A stretch of 64,000 nt of DNA from Nocardioidaceae bacterium (lineage in GTDB: Bacteria > Actinomycetota > Actinomycetes > Propionibacteriales > Nocardioidaceae): assembly GCA_030655315.1 (NCBI GenBank), contig JAURVT010000001.1, positions 62,001 through 126,000 of the forward strand. The letters are read 5' to 3'. Positions 26,344-33,822 of the stretch are shown here, piece by piece. Within the stretch, counting starts at the first letter, position 1. The number at the start of each line of letters is the position of its first letter. Both the position numbers and the translations under genes were made by a program. A model generated the notes under the pieces. It searched no databases. It had not been told where the DNA came from and was given only the letters and a program-made list of their open reading frames with translations.

Positions 26344-27234
26344 TCAGCGGCGGTACAGCACGTCGCGGGAGGACTCGACGAACCCCTGGCCGCGGTAGAC
26401 CGCGAGGGCGGGGGCGTTGTCACCCTCGACGTAGAGGTCGACGCGGGGCAGGCCCAGCTCGGTCGTCAGGTGGTGCAGGCCGACGGCCGTGAGGTACGTC
26501 CCGAGCCCGCGTCCCTGCGCGCCGGTGTCGATGCCGACGACGTAGACCTCGCCGACGCCGTCCTCGACCTTGGTCCAGTGGAACCCCAGCAGCCGGCCGT
26601 CCGCGGCGTCCTCGACCAGGAACAGGCCGGCCGGGTCGAACCAGCTGCTCCCGGTGCGCTGCGCGAGGTCGCGGTCGTCCATCCGGCCCTGCTCGGGGTG
26701 GTGCGCGAACGCCCGGGCGTTGACCGCGAGCAGCGCCTGCTCGTCCTGGCCGGGGACGTAGGTGCGCGTCGTCGTGCCGGCCGGCTCCTCGGGCCGCGAC
26801 ACCGGGCCGTCGGTCGGGCGGGCCAGCTTGAGCAGCGTGCGCACCGGCTCGAGGCCGTGGTGGCGGGCCAGCTGCGCGGCGCCGGGCAGGTCGCCGTGGG
26901 CCCACACGCGGACGGGATCGGCGCCCGCCGCGAGCACGTACTCGCCGACGAGGGCCGTGCCGACACCACGACGACGGTGGTGCGGCTCGACGACGAGCTC
27001 GCCCTGCCAGCCGTCGGCGTCGCGCGTCGCGAGCAGGTGCCCGACGAGCCCGCCGTCCTCGAGCACGCCGAGGTGCAGGTGCTCGGCATCGCCGGGGTCG
27101 CGCAGCGCGGTGCGTGACGCCTCGTTGAACGGGGCGACCCCGTCGAGCTCTTGCGCGTGCCGCGCCAGGGCCATCACGGCGTCGGCGCCGTCGGGATCGA
27201 GCGAGCTGCTGCGGTTCACCGGGATGGAGGTCAC
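26344..27234 (-). CDS. mshD: Mycothiol synthase (acetyl-CoA:Cys-GlcN-Ins acetyltransferase)
   Basis: 296 residues with two GNAT domains. The N-terminal one carries ELVVEPHHRRRGVGTALVGEYVL and the C-terminal one carries EVYVVGIDTGAQGRGLGTYLTAVGLHHL followed by VDLYVEGDNAPALAVYRGQGF. This double-GNAT layout and size match MshD, the last step of mycothiol synthesis, in which the Cys amine of Cys-GlcN-Ins is acetylated in the cytosol. The GTG follows a TAGGGT -10 box by 6 nt (leaderless). Placement between pst and glnR agrees with Mycobacterium. Confidence 0.93.
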   Translation of the reverse strand: MTSIPVNRSSSLDPDGADAVMALARHAQELDGVAPFNEASRTALRDPGDAEHLHLGVLEDGGLVGHLLATRDADGWQGELVVEPHHRRRGVGTALVGEYVLAAGADPVRVWAHGDLPGAAQLARHHGLEPVRTLLKLARPTDGPVSRPEEPAGTTTRTYVPGQDEQALLAVNARAFAHHPEQGRMDDRDLAQRTGSSWFDPAGLFLVEDAADGRLLGFHWTKVEDGVGEVYVVGIDTGAQGRGLGTYLTAVGLHHLTTELGLPRVDLYVEGDNAPALAVYRGQGFVESSRDVLYRR

Positions 27235-27240
27235 GCCGAC

Positions 27241-27246
27241 ACCCTA
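27241..27246 (-). promoter_or_regulatory. -10 box (TAGGGT) of the leaderless mshD promoter
   Basis: TAGGGT, 6 nt, then the mshD GTG on the minus strand. Confidence 0.5.
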
Positions 27247-27274
27247 GGGGCCGGGGCACGAGCCGCAGTGGCCT

Positions 27275-27285
27275 GACCACTGGTC
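27275..27285. promoter_or_regulatory. Candidate GntR/FadR-type operator
   Basis: A perfect odd palindrome, GACCA-C-TGGTC, covers the -35 position of the gntR promoter and lies about 30 bp from the mshD -10 box. FadR-subfamily regulators bind TGGT-N3-ACCA-like sites, so autoregulation is plausible. Confidence 0.45.
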
Positions 27286-27303
27286 CAGCGGTCCGCCGAG
27301 CCT

Positions 27304-27309
27304 TACCCT
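27304..27309 (+). promoter_or_regulatory. -10 box (TACCCT) of the leaderless gntR promoter
   Basis: TACCCT, 6 nt, then GTG 27316. Confidence 0.5.
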
Positions 27310-27315
27310 GACGAC

Positions 27316-28038
27316 GTGACCCTCGGCCCGCCTGTCGACCCGCCCGCGGGCGGGCTGCGTCCGGTCGCCCGGCCGCGGCTCTACGAGCAGGTCGCCCAGC
27401 AGATCGTGACGTGGGTCGACGAGGGCGGCCTGAGCGTCGGCGACCGGCTGCCCCCCGAGCGCGAGCTCGCCCAGAGCCTCGGCGTCAGCCGCGCCACGGT
27501 CAGCCAGGCGCTCGTCGCGCTGGAGGTCGTCGGGCTGGTCGCGGTGCGCCACGGCGACGGCGCGGTGCTGCTCGACCCCGCGGCCGCGTCCGCCGCCAAG
27601 GTGGTCGAGTCGCTGCGCGCCCGCGCGCGCCGGATGCCCGAGATCATCGAGGCCCGCGAGGCGCTCGAGACCAAGCTCGCCTCGCTGGCCGCCCGTCGGC
27701 GCACCGACGACGACCTCCACGACATCGACGCGGCGCTCGACGCGATGGAGGCCGACGTCGACGCCGGCGGCCGGGGCGTGGAGGGCGACGAGCGCTTCCA
27801 CGCGGCCGTCACCCGCGCGGGCCACTCCGCGCTGCTGGCCTCGCTGATGGGCGAGATCAGCGAGATGGTGCGCGAGACCCGGATCGAGTCGCTGTCGCAG
27901 CCCGACCGTCCGCGGGAGTCGTTGGAGGCGCACCGCCGCATCGCCGCCGCCATCCGAGCCGGCGACGCGGCCGCCGCCTCCACCGCCATGCACGACCACG
28001 TCGAGCGGGTCAGCGACGTCGCCCTGCTCGACGACTGA
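27316..28038 (+). CDS. GntR-family (FadR subfamily) transcriptional regulator
   Basis: 240 residues. The winged HTH is LYEQVAQQIVTWVDEGGLSVGDRLPPERELAQSLGVSRATVSQALVALE (about residues 20-70). An FCD ligand domain follows, with MPEIIEAREALETKLASLAARRR, DERFHAAVTRAGHSALLASL and EAHRRIAAAIRAGDAAAASTAMHDHV. The metal-binding FCD His residues are visible in the last two. FCD regulators sense organic acids. The gene runs into a TauE-type exporter 3 bp downstream, which is its likely target together with its own promoter. Confidence 0.9.
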   Translation: MTLGPPVDPPAGGLRPVARPRLYEQVAQQIVTWVDEGGLSVGDRLPPERELAQSLGVSRATVSQALVALEVVGLVAVRHGDGAVLLDPAAASAAKVVESLRARARRMPEIIEAREALETKLASLAARRRTDDDLHDIDAALDAMEADVDAGGRGVEGDERFHAAVTRAGHSALLASLMGEISEMVRETRIESLSQPDRPRESLEAHRRIAAAIRAGDAAAASTAMHDHVERVSDVALLDD

Positions 28039-28041
28039 CCC

Positions 28042-28806
28042 ATGCCGCTCCTGGACGTCCTCGCGGTGCTCGGGGCCGGCCTGGGCGCCGGGATCGTGCT
28101 CACCGCCGTGGGCGCGGGCTCCCTGATCAGCTTCCCGATCCTGCTCGGCGTGGGCCTGCCGCCCGTCGTCGCCAACGTCTCGAACTGCCTCGGCCTGGTC
28201 GCCGGCGGCGCCACCGGCTCGTGGGGGTACCGCCACGAGCTCGTCGGGCAGGGCACCCGGGTGCGCCAGGTCGCGGCGACCAGCGCGGTCGGGGCGCTCG
28301 GGGGAGCGGCGCTGCTGCTCGTGCTGCCGCCGGGGGCGTTCGAGGCGGTGGTGCCCGTCCTCGTGCTCACCGCCGCCGTGTTGATCGGCGTCCAGCCCCT
28401 GGTCTCGCGCTGGCTGCGCCACCGTCGTGCTGAGGCGCCGCCCACGGGAGGCTCGCTGTCGGTGCCGCTGCTGGGCGCGTCCACCGTGATGGGCGTCTAC
28501 GGCGGCTACTTCGGGGCGGCGCAGGGCGTGGTGCTCGTGGCGTTCCTGGCCCTCGGTCTCGACGAGCCGATGCAGCTCGTCAACGGCCTCAAGAACGTGG
28601 CCGTCCTGTCGGCCAACGTGGCCGGGTCGCTCGTGTTCATCGTGGCCGCGCCCGTCGACTGGCCGGTCGTCGGCCTGCTGACGGCCGGCTCCCTGGTGGG
28701 CGGCTGGATCGGCGCACGCGTCGGACGCCGCCTGCCCGCCTGGGTCTTCCGCACCCTCGTCGTCGTCATGGGCCTGACCGTCGGGCTCCGTCTCCTGCTC
28801 ACCTGA
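28042..28806 (+). CDS. TauE/SafE-family membrane exporter
   Basis: A 254-residue membrane protein with about eight helices in two repeats. The first opens with VLAVLGAGLGAGIVLTAVGAGSLISFPILLGVGLPPVVANVSNC and the second with GASTVMGVYGGYFGAAQGVVLVAFLALGL. The G..(G/A)G(S/G)...FP.L pattern is diagnostic of TauE/SafE carriers, which move sulfite, sulfoacetate or other small organic anions. Translational coupling with the GntR regulator (ATG 3 bp after its stop) suggests ligand-induced export. The substrate is unknown. Confidence 0.88.
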   Translation: MPLLDVLAVLGAGLGAGIVLTAVGAGSLISFPILLGVGLPPVVANVSNCLGLVAGGATGSWGYRHELVGQGTRVRQVAATSAVGALGGAALLLVLPPGAFEAVVPVLVLTAAVLIGVQPLVSRWLRHRRAEAPPTGGSLSVPLLGASTVMGVYGGYFGAAQGVVLVAFLALGLDEPMQLVNGLKNVAVLSANVAGSLVFIVAAPVDWPVVGLLTAGSLVGGWIGARVGRRLPAWVFRTLVVVMGLTVGLRLLLT

Positions 28807-28830
28807 GCGGGACGGAGCCCGACCGAGGGG

Positions 28831-29592
28831 TCAGCCCAGGAGCCGTGCCAGGGCTCGGTCGGTCTCGTCGGTCTCGGCCGGGACGTCGGGGCTGGCGGCG
28901 TCGCGCTTGGCCTCGCGGCTGGTGGCGACGAAGCGGTAGCCGACGTTGCGCACGGTGCCGATGAGCGTCTCGTTGTCGGGGCCGAGCTTGGCGCGCAGAC
29001 GACGGACGTGGACGTCGACGGTGCGGGTGCCGCCGAAGTAGTCGTAGCCCCAGACCTCCTGCAGCAGCTGCTGGCGCGTGAAGACGCGGCCGGGGTGCTG
29101 CGCGAGGAACTTGAGCAGCTCGAACTCCTTGAAGGTGAGGTCGAGAGAGCGGTGGTCGAGCTTGGCCGTGTAGGTGACGTCGTCCACGGTGAGGCCGCCG
29201 GAGCGGATCAGGTGGGCCTCGGGGTCGTCGTCGGTGTTGGCCGCGATGCGTCCGGTGGTGAGGCGCAGGCGGGCCTCGAGCTCGGCGGGGCCGGCGCTCG
29301 CGAGGACGACGTCGTCCATGCCCCAGTCGGACGCGACGACGGCGAGGCCGCCCTCGGTGACGACGAGGAGCAGCGGCACCTCGAGCCCGGTGGCGCGCAG
29401 CAGGCGGGTCAGCCCGCGGGCCTGGGCGAGGTCGGTGCGGCCGTCGACGATCACCGCGTCGGACGGCGGCGCGTCGAGCAGGGCGCTGGTCTCGGGCGGC
29501 AGCACCTTGACGGTGTGGGGGAGCAGGGCGAGGGCGGGCAGCACCTCCACGGAGGTCTGGGTGCTGGGAGTGAGCAGGAGCAGGGTGGACAT
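28831..29592 (-). CDS. glnR: GlnR, orphan OmpR-type nitrogen response regulator
   Basis: 253 residues. The receiver-like domain (residues about 1-115) has [35 protein letters not shown] without a typical acidic pocket. The C-terminal winged helix [53 protein letters not shown] closely resembles actinobacterial GlnR. GlnR activates nitrogen-assimilation genes without phosphorylation by a cognate kinase. A four-half-site GlnR box lies 53-90 nt upstream of its ATG, which implies autoregulation or control of the divergent MoaD-like gene. Confidence 0.9.
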   Translation of the reverse strand: MSTLLLLTPSTQTSVEVLPALALLPHTVKVLPPETSALLDAPPSDAVIVDGRTDLAQARGLTRLLRATGLEVPLLLVVTEGGLAVVASDWGMDDVVLASAGPAELEARLRLTTGRIAANTDDDPEAHLIRSGGLTVDDVTYTAKLDHRSLDLTFKEFELLKFLAQHPGRVFTRQQLLQEVWGYDYFGGTRTVDVHVRRLRAKLGPDNETLIGTVRNVGYRFVATSREAKRDAASPDVPAETDETDRALARLLG

Positions 29593-29644
29593 GGGATCCT
29601 CCGGACTGCGGGGCGCGTGGCGTTCGCGTCGGCCTCGGGTGGGG

Positions 29645-29682
29645 GTTACGTCTTCGAAACACTGGCGTTGCAGGGCCGTCAC
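29645..29682. promoter_or_regulatory. GlnR box between glnR and the MoaD-like gene
   Basis: GTTAC-N6-GAAAC-N6-GTTGC-N6-GTCAC: four half-sites with perfect 6-nt spacings. The first pair exactly matches the gTnAC-n6-GaAAC consensus of Streptomyces/Mycobacterium GlnR and the second pair is degenerate. It lies in the shared divergent promoter. Confidence 0.75.
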
Positions 29683-29732
29683 AAGGCCCCTAGATGCGAC
29701 GAAAGCCCGCGGCCGAGGCCCGGGCTCTTGTC

Positions 29733-29745
29733 TTGTGGACCACAA
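29733..29745. promoter_or_regulatory. Perfect palindrome upstream of the MoaD-like gene
   Basis: TTGTGG-A-CCACAA, 13 nt, immediately before ATAGG. It may be a second operator of the divergent region; the cognate regulator is unknown. Confidence 0.35.
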
Positions 29746-29768
29746 TAGGCGATGTGACGGGCAGGTCA

Positions 29769-30059
29769 ATGGAAGGCAACGAGGAAGTGGCGCAGGTTAC
29801 GCACGGCGTGACCGTGCGCTACTGGGCGGCCGCGCGCGCCGCCGCCGGACGCGAGAGCGACACCGTCGCCGCCGGCACGCTCGCCGAGGTGCTCGCCTCC
29901 GCGCACGTGCTGCACGGCGACGAGCGGTTCGCGCGCGTCGTCGCGATGTGCTCGGTGCTCGTGGGTGAGCAGCCCGCTTCCACGTCCGACCCGACGCTCG
30001 TCGTCGTCGCCCCCGGCCAGACCGTCGAGCTGCTGCCGCCGTTCGCCGGGGGAGCGTGA
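29769..30059 (+). CDS. MoaD/ThiS-like ubiquitin-fold sulfur carrier
   Basis: 96 residues from ATG 29769; in-frame GTGs at 29787 and 29808 are alternatives. The beta-grasp core [78 protein letters not shown] matches MoaD/ThiS proteins, which carry sulfur as a C-terminal thiocarboxylate after adenylation. The C-terminus reads Gly-Gly-Ala rather than ending in Gly-Gly, so the last residue would have to be removed or the protein acts differently. A thioredoxin gene begins one base after its stop, and sulfurtransferases follow. Confidence 0.8.
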   Translation: MEGNEEVAQVTHGVTVRYWAAARAAAGRESDTVAAGTLAEVLASAHVLHGDERFARVVAMCSVLVGEQPASTSDPTLVVVAPGQTVELLPPFAGGA

Positions 30060-30060
30060 C

Positions 30061-30513
30061 GTGGCCGCGGTCGTGGTGCTCGTCGCGGCCCTCGTGGTCG
30101 CCGTCGTCGCCGGGGCCCTGTACTCGGCGCGCAACGGTCGGTTCGCCCGTCGGACCGACACCACGGAGGACCCCGTGAGCGACGACCGTCCCCGCCTCGA
30201 CGCGTCGGAGGTCGGCGGCGCGCTCGGCGAGGTGGCGACGTTCGTCCAGCTGTCGTCGGCGTTCTGCGCCCCCTGCCGGGCGACGCGACGCCTGCTCGCC
30301 GACGTCGTCACGCGCCGCCCCGGCGTCGTCGCGCTCGAGGTCGACGCCGAGTCGCACCTCGAGCTGGTCCGCCGGCTCGACGTCCTGCGCACGCCCACCG
30401 TCCTGCTGCTCGACGCCGACGGCGTGCTGATCACGCGGTCGTCGGGCCTGCCGCGGCGCGACGACGTCGAGCGGCTCCTCGACGCCGTGGGTGCCCCCGC
30501 CGCCGACCGCTGA
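30061..30513 (+). CDS. Membrane-anchored thioredoxin (ThiX-like)
   Basis: 150 residues. An N-terminal hydrophobic helix (VAAVVVLVAALVVAVVAGALY) precedes a linker and a thioredoxin domain with the redox motif SAFCAPCRATRRLLADV and the cis-Pro region LRTPTVLLLDADGV. The gene is in the position of thiX (Rv0816c) beside glnR in Mycobacterium. It is probably tethered to the membrane; whether the thioredoxin domain faces in or out is uncertain. It likely supplies reducing power to the adjacent sulfur-transfer proteins. Confidence 0.85.
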   Translation: MAAVVVLVAALVVAVVAGALYSARNGRFARRTDTTEDPVSDDRPRLDASEVGGALGEVATFVQLSSAFCAPCRATRRLLADVVTRRPGVVALEVDAESHLELVRRLDVLRTPTVLLLDADGVLITRSSGLPRRDDVERLLDAVGAPAADR

Positions 30514-30592
30514 CGGCCACGCGGTCCGCGTCCAGCATGCGGAAGGCGTGACCACATGTCGAGACGCGAGTGGACCCGCCGTCACCGGTGCC

Positions 30593-30598
30593 TACGCT
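30593..30598 (+). promoter_or_regulatory. -10 box (TACGCT) of the sulfur operon
   Basis: TACGCT, 6 nt, then the ATG of the Cys-rich leader ORF at 30605, i.e. a leaderless small ORF. Confidence 0.55.
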
Positions 30599-30604
30599 GG
30601 TTCC

Positions 30605-30685
30605 ATGCCTCGCACGACACACCTGACCCGACGACGCGCAGTGGACCACTGCCGCGTCCGTTCGGCGCTGTGTCCGTCCTGCTGA
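30605..30685 (+). CDS. Cys-containing leader peptide (probable attenuator ORF)
   Basis: A 26-codon ORF starting MPRTTHLTRR and ending RSALCPSC, with Cys at 16, 23 and 26, so its last residue before the stop is Cys. It starts leaderless, 6 nt after a TACGCT box. It resembles the short actinobacterial leader peptides with RRxVDxxRVxSxxC patterns found before sulfur-assimilation genes, and the Cys-rich leaderless ORFs reported as cysteine-responsive attenuators in mycobacteria. A GACCCC/GGGGTC hairpin follows 13 nt after the stop, ahead of DUF4395-sulfurtransferase-sseC. Ribosome stalling at Cys codons probably controls that operon. Confidence 0.7.
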   Translation: MPRTTHLTRRRAVDHCRVRSALCPSC

Positions 30686-30698
30686 TCTTGAGCGACCT

Positions 30699-30715
30699 GA
30701 CCCCTCGGCGGGGTC
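30699..30715 (+). promoter_or_regulatory. Hairpin between leader ORF and DUF4395
   Basis: GACCCC (30699-30704), loop TCGGC, GGGGTC (30710-30715). It sits between the leader stop and the AGGAG of the next gene, and could act as an attenuator stem or a ribosome-stall-sensitive structure. Confidence 0.5.
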
Positions 30716-30740
30716 GTCCCCTCGTCACGCAGGAGCCTGC

Positions 30741-31199
30741 ATGTCCACGCACCCCGGCACCGTCGACCCACGCGGTCTGCGCCTCGGCGCCGCGCTGACG
30801 TCGGTCGTGCTGGCGGTGTCGCTCGGCACCGCGGGCGTGGCGCCGGCCCTGTCGACGACGCTGCTGGTGCTGCAGACGGCGGTGTTCGCGCTCGGCGCCG
30901 GCCTCGGACCGGCACGCAGCCCGTACGGCCTGCTGTTCAAGCACCTCGTGCGCCCACGTCTCGGCGCGCCCAGCGAGCTGGAGGACGCGCGTCCCCCGCG
31001 CTTCGCCCAGGCCGTCGGCCTGGCGTTCGCGGTGCTCGCCCTCGTCGGCGTCGTCACCGGGGCGTCGGTCCTGACGCTCGCCGCCCTCGCGCTGGCGCTC
31101 GTCGCCGCGCTGCTCAACGCCACGGTCGACCTGTGCCTCGGGTGCGAGACCTACCTGCTCTACCGCCGGCTCGTCCCCCGGGAGGCCGCCGGAGCCTGA
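30741..31199 (+). CDS. DUF4395 membrane protein
   Basis: 152 residues. It begins with VDPRGLRLGAALTSVVLAVSLGT, then VLQTAVFALGAGLGPARSPYGLLFKHLVRPRLG, a paired helix region, and ends with a Cys-x-x-Cys motif in ATVDLCLGCETYLLYRRL. DUF4395 proteins are small inner-membrane proteins encoded with thiosulfate sulfurtransferases and thioredoxins; the CLGC pair suggests redox or persulfide chemistry at the membrane. AGGAG precedes the ATG. It is the first structural gene after the leader peptide. Confidence 0.85.
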   Translation: MSTHPGTVDPRGLRLGAALTSVVLAVSLGTAGVAPALSTTLLVLQTAVFALGAGLGPARSPYGLLFKHLVRPRLGAPSELEDARPPRFAQAVGLAFAVLALVGVVTGASVLTLAALALALVAALLNATVDLCLGCETYLLYRRLVPREAAGA

Positions 31200-31291
31200 C
31201 GGGGCCCACGCCCCCGCTCGTACCGCCCCGGTCGCCGCGACCGGACGCACCAGACACCGAACGCGCCTCGGCGCAGACAGGAAGGAACGCC

Positions 31292-32140
31292 ATGAGCCGC
31301 GAGAACGCGCTCGTCACCGCCCAGTGGGTGGAGGACCACCTCGACGACGGAAGCATCGTCCTCATCGAGGTCGACGAGGACACCACGTCCTACGACAAGG
31401 GCCACATCAAGGGCGCCATCAAGCTCGACTGGAAGACGGACCTGCAGGACCCCGTCCGCCGCGACTTCGTGAACAAGGAGCAGTTCGAGCAGCTCCTCGG
31501 CGGCCGCGGTGTCTCCGACACCGACACCGTGGTGCTGTACGGCGGCAACAACAACTGGTTCGCCGCCTACGCCTACTGGTACTTCAAGCTCTACGGCCAC
31601 GACGACGTCAAGCTGCTCGACGGTGGCCGCAAGAAGTGGGAGCTCGACAGCCGTGAGCTCGTCGCCGACGTCCCCAGCCCCGAGGCCAAGACCTACACGG
31701 CCAAGGACCAGGACCTGTCGATCCGCGCGTTCCGCGACGAGACCGTCGAGGCCATCGGCGTCAAGAACCTGATCGACGTCCGCAGCCCCGACGAGTTCGC
31801 CGGCCGCCTGCTGGCCCCGGCGCACCTCCCGCAGGAGCAGGCGCAGCGCGGTGGCCACATCCCCACCGCCGGCAACGTCCCGTGGAGCAAGTCGGCCAAT
31901 GACGACGGCACCTTCCGCAGCGACGACGAGCTCAAGCAGCTCTACGCCGACGCGGGCCTGGACACGTCGAAGGACACCATCGCCTACTGCCGCATCGGTG
32001 AGCGCAGCTCGCACACCTGGTTCGTGCTGCACGAGATCCTCGAGCTCGACAACGTCAAGAACTACGACGGCTCCTGGACCGAGTACGGCTCCCTCATCGG
32101 CGTCCCCGTGGCGCTCGGCGACGAGCCCGGCGAGGCCTGA
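31292..32140 (+). CDS. Thiosulfate sulfurtransferase (tandem rhodanese, CysA2/SseA type)
   Basis: 282 residues with two rhodanese domains. The inactive N-terminal one is VLIEVDEDTTSYDKGHIKGAIKLDWKTD, and the C-terminal one has the persulfide-bearing Cys233 in IAYCRIGERSSHTWFVL. It transfers sulfane sulfur from thiosulfate to an acceptor such as cyanide or a thiol. Mycobacterium encodes the near-identical CysA2/CysA3 beside sseC2, as here. GGAAGG precedes the ATG, and sseC starts 2 bp downstream. Confidence 0.93.
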   Translation: MSRENALVTAQWVEDHLDDGSIVLIEVDEDTTSYDKGHIKGAIKLDWKTDLQDPVRRDFVNKEQFEQLLGGRGVSDTDTVVLYGGNNNWFAAYAYWYFKLYGHDDVKLLDGGRKKWELDSRELVADVPSPEAKTYTAKDQDLSIRAFRDETVEAIGVKNLIDVRSPDEFAGRLLAPAHLPQEQAQRGGHIPTAGNVPWSKSANDDGTFRSDDELKQLYADAGLDTSKDTIAYCRIGERSSHTWFVLHEILELDNVKNYDGSWTEYGSLIGVPVALGDEPGEA

Positions 32141-32142
32141 GC

Positions 32143-32439
32143 ATGTGCGGAGCCACGCAGGGCGGGCCCAGCCTCGAGGGCATCGACCTCTCCAAGGAGG
32201 CCGTGATCCAGGGCGTCGTGACCAAGGGTGACGAGCCCGTCGGCAACGCCTACGTGCGTCTGCTCGACAAGACCGGCGAGTTCACCGCCGAGGTCCCCAC
32301 CTCGGCCACGGGCCAGTTCCGGTTCTTCGCCGGTCCCGGCGAGTGGACGCTGCGCACCCTGGCGCCCCGGATCGACCCCGTCGACCGCTCGGTCGTCGCG
32401 CAGGTCGGCTCGGTCGCCGAGGTCGTCGTCGCCGTCTGA
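32143..32439 (+). CDS. sseC: SseC, DUF1416 protein
   Basis: 98 residues beginning MCGATQGGPSLEGIDLSKEAVIQGVV and ending in a beta-sandwich typical of DUF1416 (GNAYVRLLDKTGEFTAEVPTSATGQFRFFAGPGEWTLRTLAP). The Cys at position 2 is conserved in this family as I know it. SseC is invariably linked to CysA-type sulfurtransferases in actinobacteria, but its molecular role is not defined. It is probably a partner or acceptor in sulfur transfer. It is the last gene before a strong terminator. Confidence 0.93.
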   Translation: MCGATQGGPSLEGIDLSKEAVIQGVVTKGDEPVGNAYVRLLDKTGEFTAEVPTSATGQFRFFAGPGEWTLRTLAPRIDPVDRSVVAQVGSVAEVVVAV

Positions 32440-32464
32440 CGCGTCCCGATCACCCAGCACCACG

Positions 32465-32505
32465 ACGAAGGCCCCGGCCCCCGCGAGGGGGACCGGGGCC
32501 TTCGT
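32465..32505. terminator. Strong bidirectional hairpin terminator
   Basis: Arms ACGAAGGCCCCGG-CCCCC and GGGGG-A-CCGGGGCCTTCGT around GCGA: 18 base pairs with one bulged A. It lies between the convergent sseC and LCP-family genes. Confidence 0.85.
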
Positions 32506-32514
32506 GCGTCTGGA

Positions 32515-33633
32515 TCAGCTGACCTCGCGGTCGCTCTTCAAGCCCTCGTCGGGGTAGTCGGCGAGGTAGGAGGCGAGGTCGTCGTCCTTGAGCGCGGTGA
32601 AGAGCTCGTCGGCCTTGATGTCGTCGATGTTCACGATGCTCGCGCCGTTGTCGGCGGTGCCGAAGCCGGCCGTCGGCGTCGTCAGGAAGGTGACGTCGTC
32701 GGAGCGCAGGCTGCGCATCGCGAACGCGAGGCCGCGGATGTCGCCGTTGGTGAAGTCGGCGTCGACGGTGAGGTTGCTGGTGACGGCGCCGAGCGCGGCG
32801 TTGAGGCGGCTCGGGTTGGTCAGCGTGTCCTGGCTGAGCATCTTCTTCATCAGGGCGCGGATGAAGTTCTGCTGGCGGGCGATCCGGTCGAAGTCGCCGT
32901 TGGCCAGGCCGTGGCGGGTGCGGACGTACGTGAGGGCGCGCTTGCCCTGCAGGTTGGTCCAGCCCTTCTTCCAGGTGAGCTCCTGCGAGGAGTCGTAGGT
33001 GGTCTCGGGGATGTAGACGCGGACGCCGCCGAGCGCCGTCGACAGCTCCATGAACCCGTTCCAGTCGATCATCGCGAGGTGGTCGATGCGCAGGTTCGTC
33101 AGGTTCTCGACCGTCGAGATGGCGCCGCCGGGGCCGTAGTAGCTGAACGCGGCATTGGCCTTGTCCTGCCCGCGCTCCTCGCCGTCGGCGTCGTAGATGT
33201 CGATCAGGGAGTCACGCGGGACCGAGACGAGCTGGACGTCCTTGCGGTCGGCCGAGACGTGCATGACCATCATCGTGTCGCTGCGGTACTTGCCCGACGG
33301 CCACTCGGCCTTCTTCAGGTCGGCGGTGATGCTCGCGCGTCCCTGGTTGTCGCCGTCGGTGCTGGAGTCGGCGTCGGCACCGAGGAGCAGGATGTTGAGC
33401 GCCTGCCCCGGCGCGGGGTCGGGCCGCTCGTCCTCGCTCAGGCCACCGGTCACGCTGACGCGGTCGACGTTCCCGATCTTGCCGTTGAGCATCAGCGCGT
33501 ACGCGGCGCCTCCGGCGGTGGGCACGAGCAGCGCCATCGTCACGATCGCGACGATCCAGTGCCGGCGCACCCACGAGCGGCGCTTCGGCGCGCGCCGCTT
33601 CCCGGCTCCGGCATAGCTGCTGGCGTGGCTCAT
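32515..33633 (-). CDS. LytR-CpsA-Psr (LCP) family glycopolymer ligase
   Basis: 372 residues. A basic cytoplasmic tail (KRRAPKRRSWVRRH) and one membrane helix (WIVAIVTMALLVPTAGGAAYALML) precede the extracellular LCP domain. Visible motifs are LNILLLGADADSSTDG, YRSDTMMVMHVSADRKDVQLVSVPRDSLIDI (the Asp and Arg residues that bind pyrophosphate-lipid) and TYVRTRHGLANGDFDRIARQQNFI. LCP enzymes join lipid-linked glycopolymers to peptidoglycan (or arabinogalactan in mycobacteria). It may attach the polysaccharide made by the glycosyltransferase cluster in this window. Confidence 0.92.
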   Translation of the reverse strand: MSHASSYAGAGKRRAPKRRSWVRRHWIVAIVTMALLVPTAGGAAYALMLNGKIGNVDRVSVTGGLSEDERPDPAPGQALNILLLGADADSSTDGDNQGRASITADLKKAEWPSGKYRSDTMMVMHVSADRKDVQLVSVPRDSLIDIYDADGEERGQDKANAAFSYYGPGGAISTVENLTNLRIDHLAMIDWNGFMELSTALGGVRVYIPETTYDSSQELTWKKGWTNLQGKRALTYVRTRHGLANGDFDRIARQQNFIRALMKKMLSQDTLTNPSRLNAALGAVTSNLTVDADFTNGDIRGLAFAMRSLRSDDVTFLTTPTAGFGTADNGASIVNIDDIKADELFTALKDDDLASYLADYPDEGLKSDREVS

Positions 33634-33822
33634 CGGTCTCCAGTGGTGCGGGGGCCTGCGGGCTGCGTCAGGGCGTGCGGCAGTGGCCGAGATTCAGGGG
33701 GTCAGCCGCCCATCGTGCCAACTTCTGGTGCCCGCGACCAAGTCCGTGCCCGAACTCACAGGTTCTTCTCATGTCCGACAGCGCGTCGCGGTCCGTTCAC
33801 CGGCGGTGGTCTGCGACGCGCG

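Noticed and set aside
33634-33822. Regulatory element between the LCP gene and dtd (lone GTTCACC at about 33797)
   Set aside because: A single half-site without an 11-nt partner is not a PHO box; nothing else was seen in this gap.
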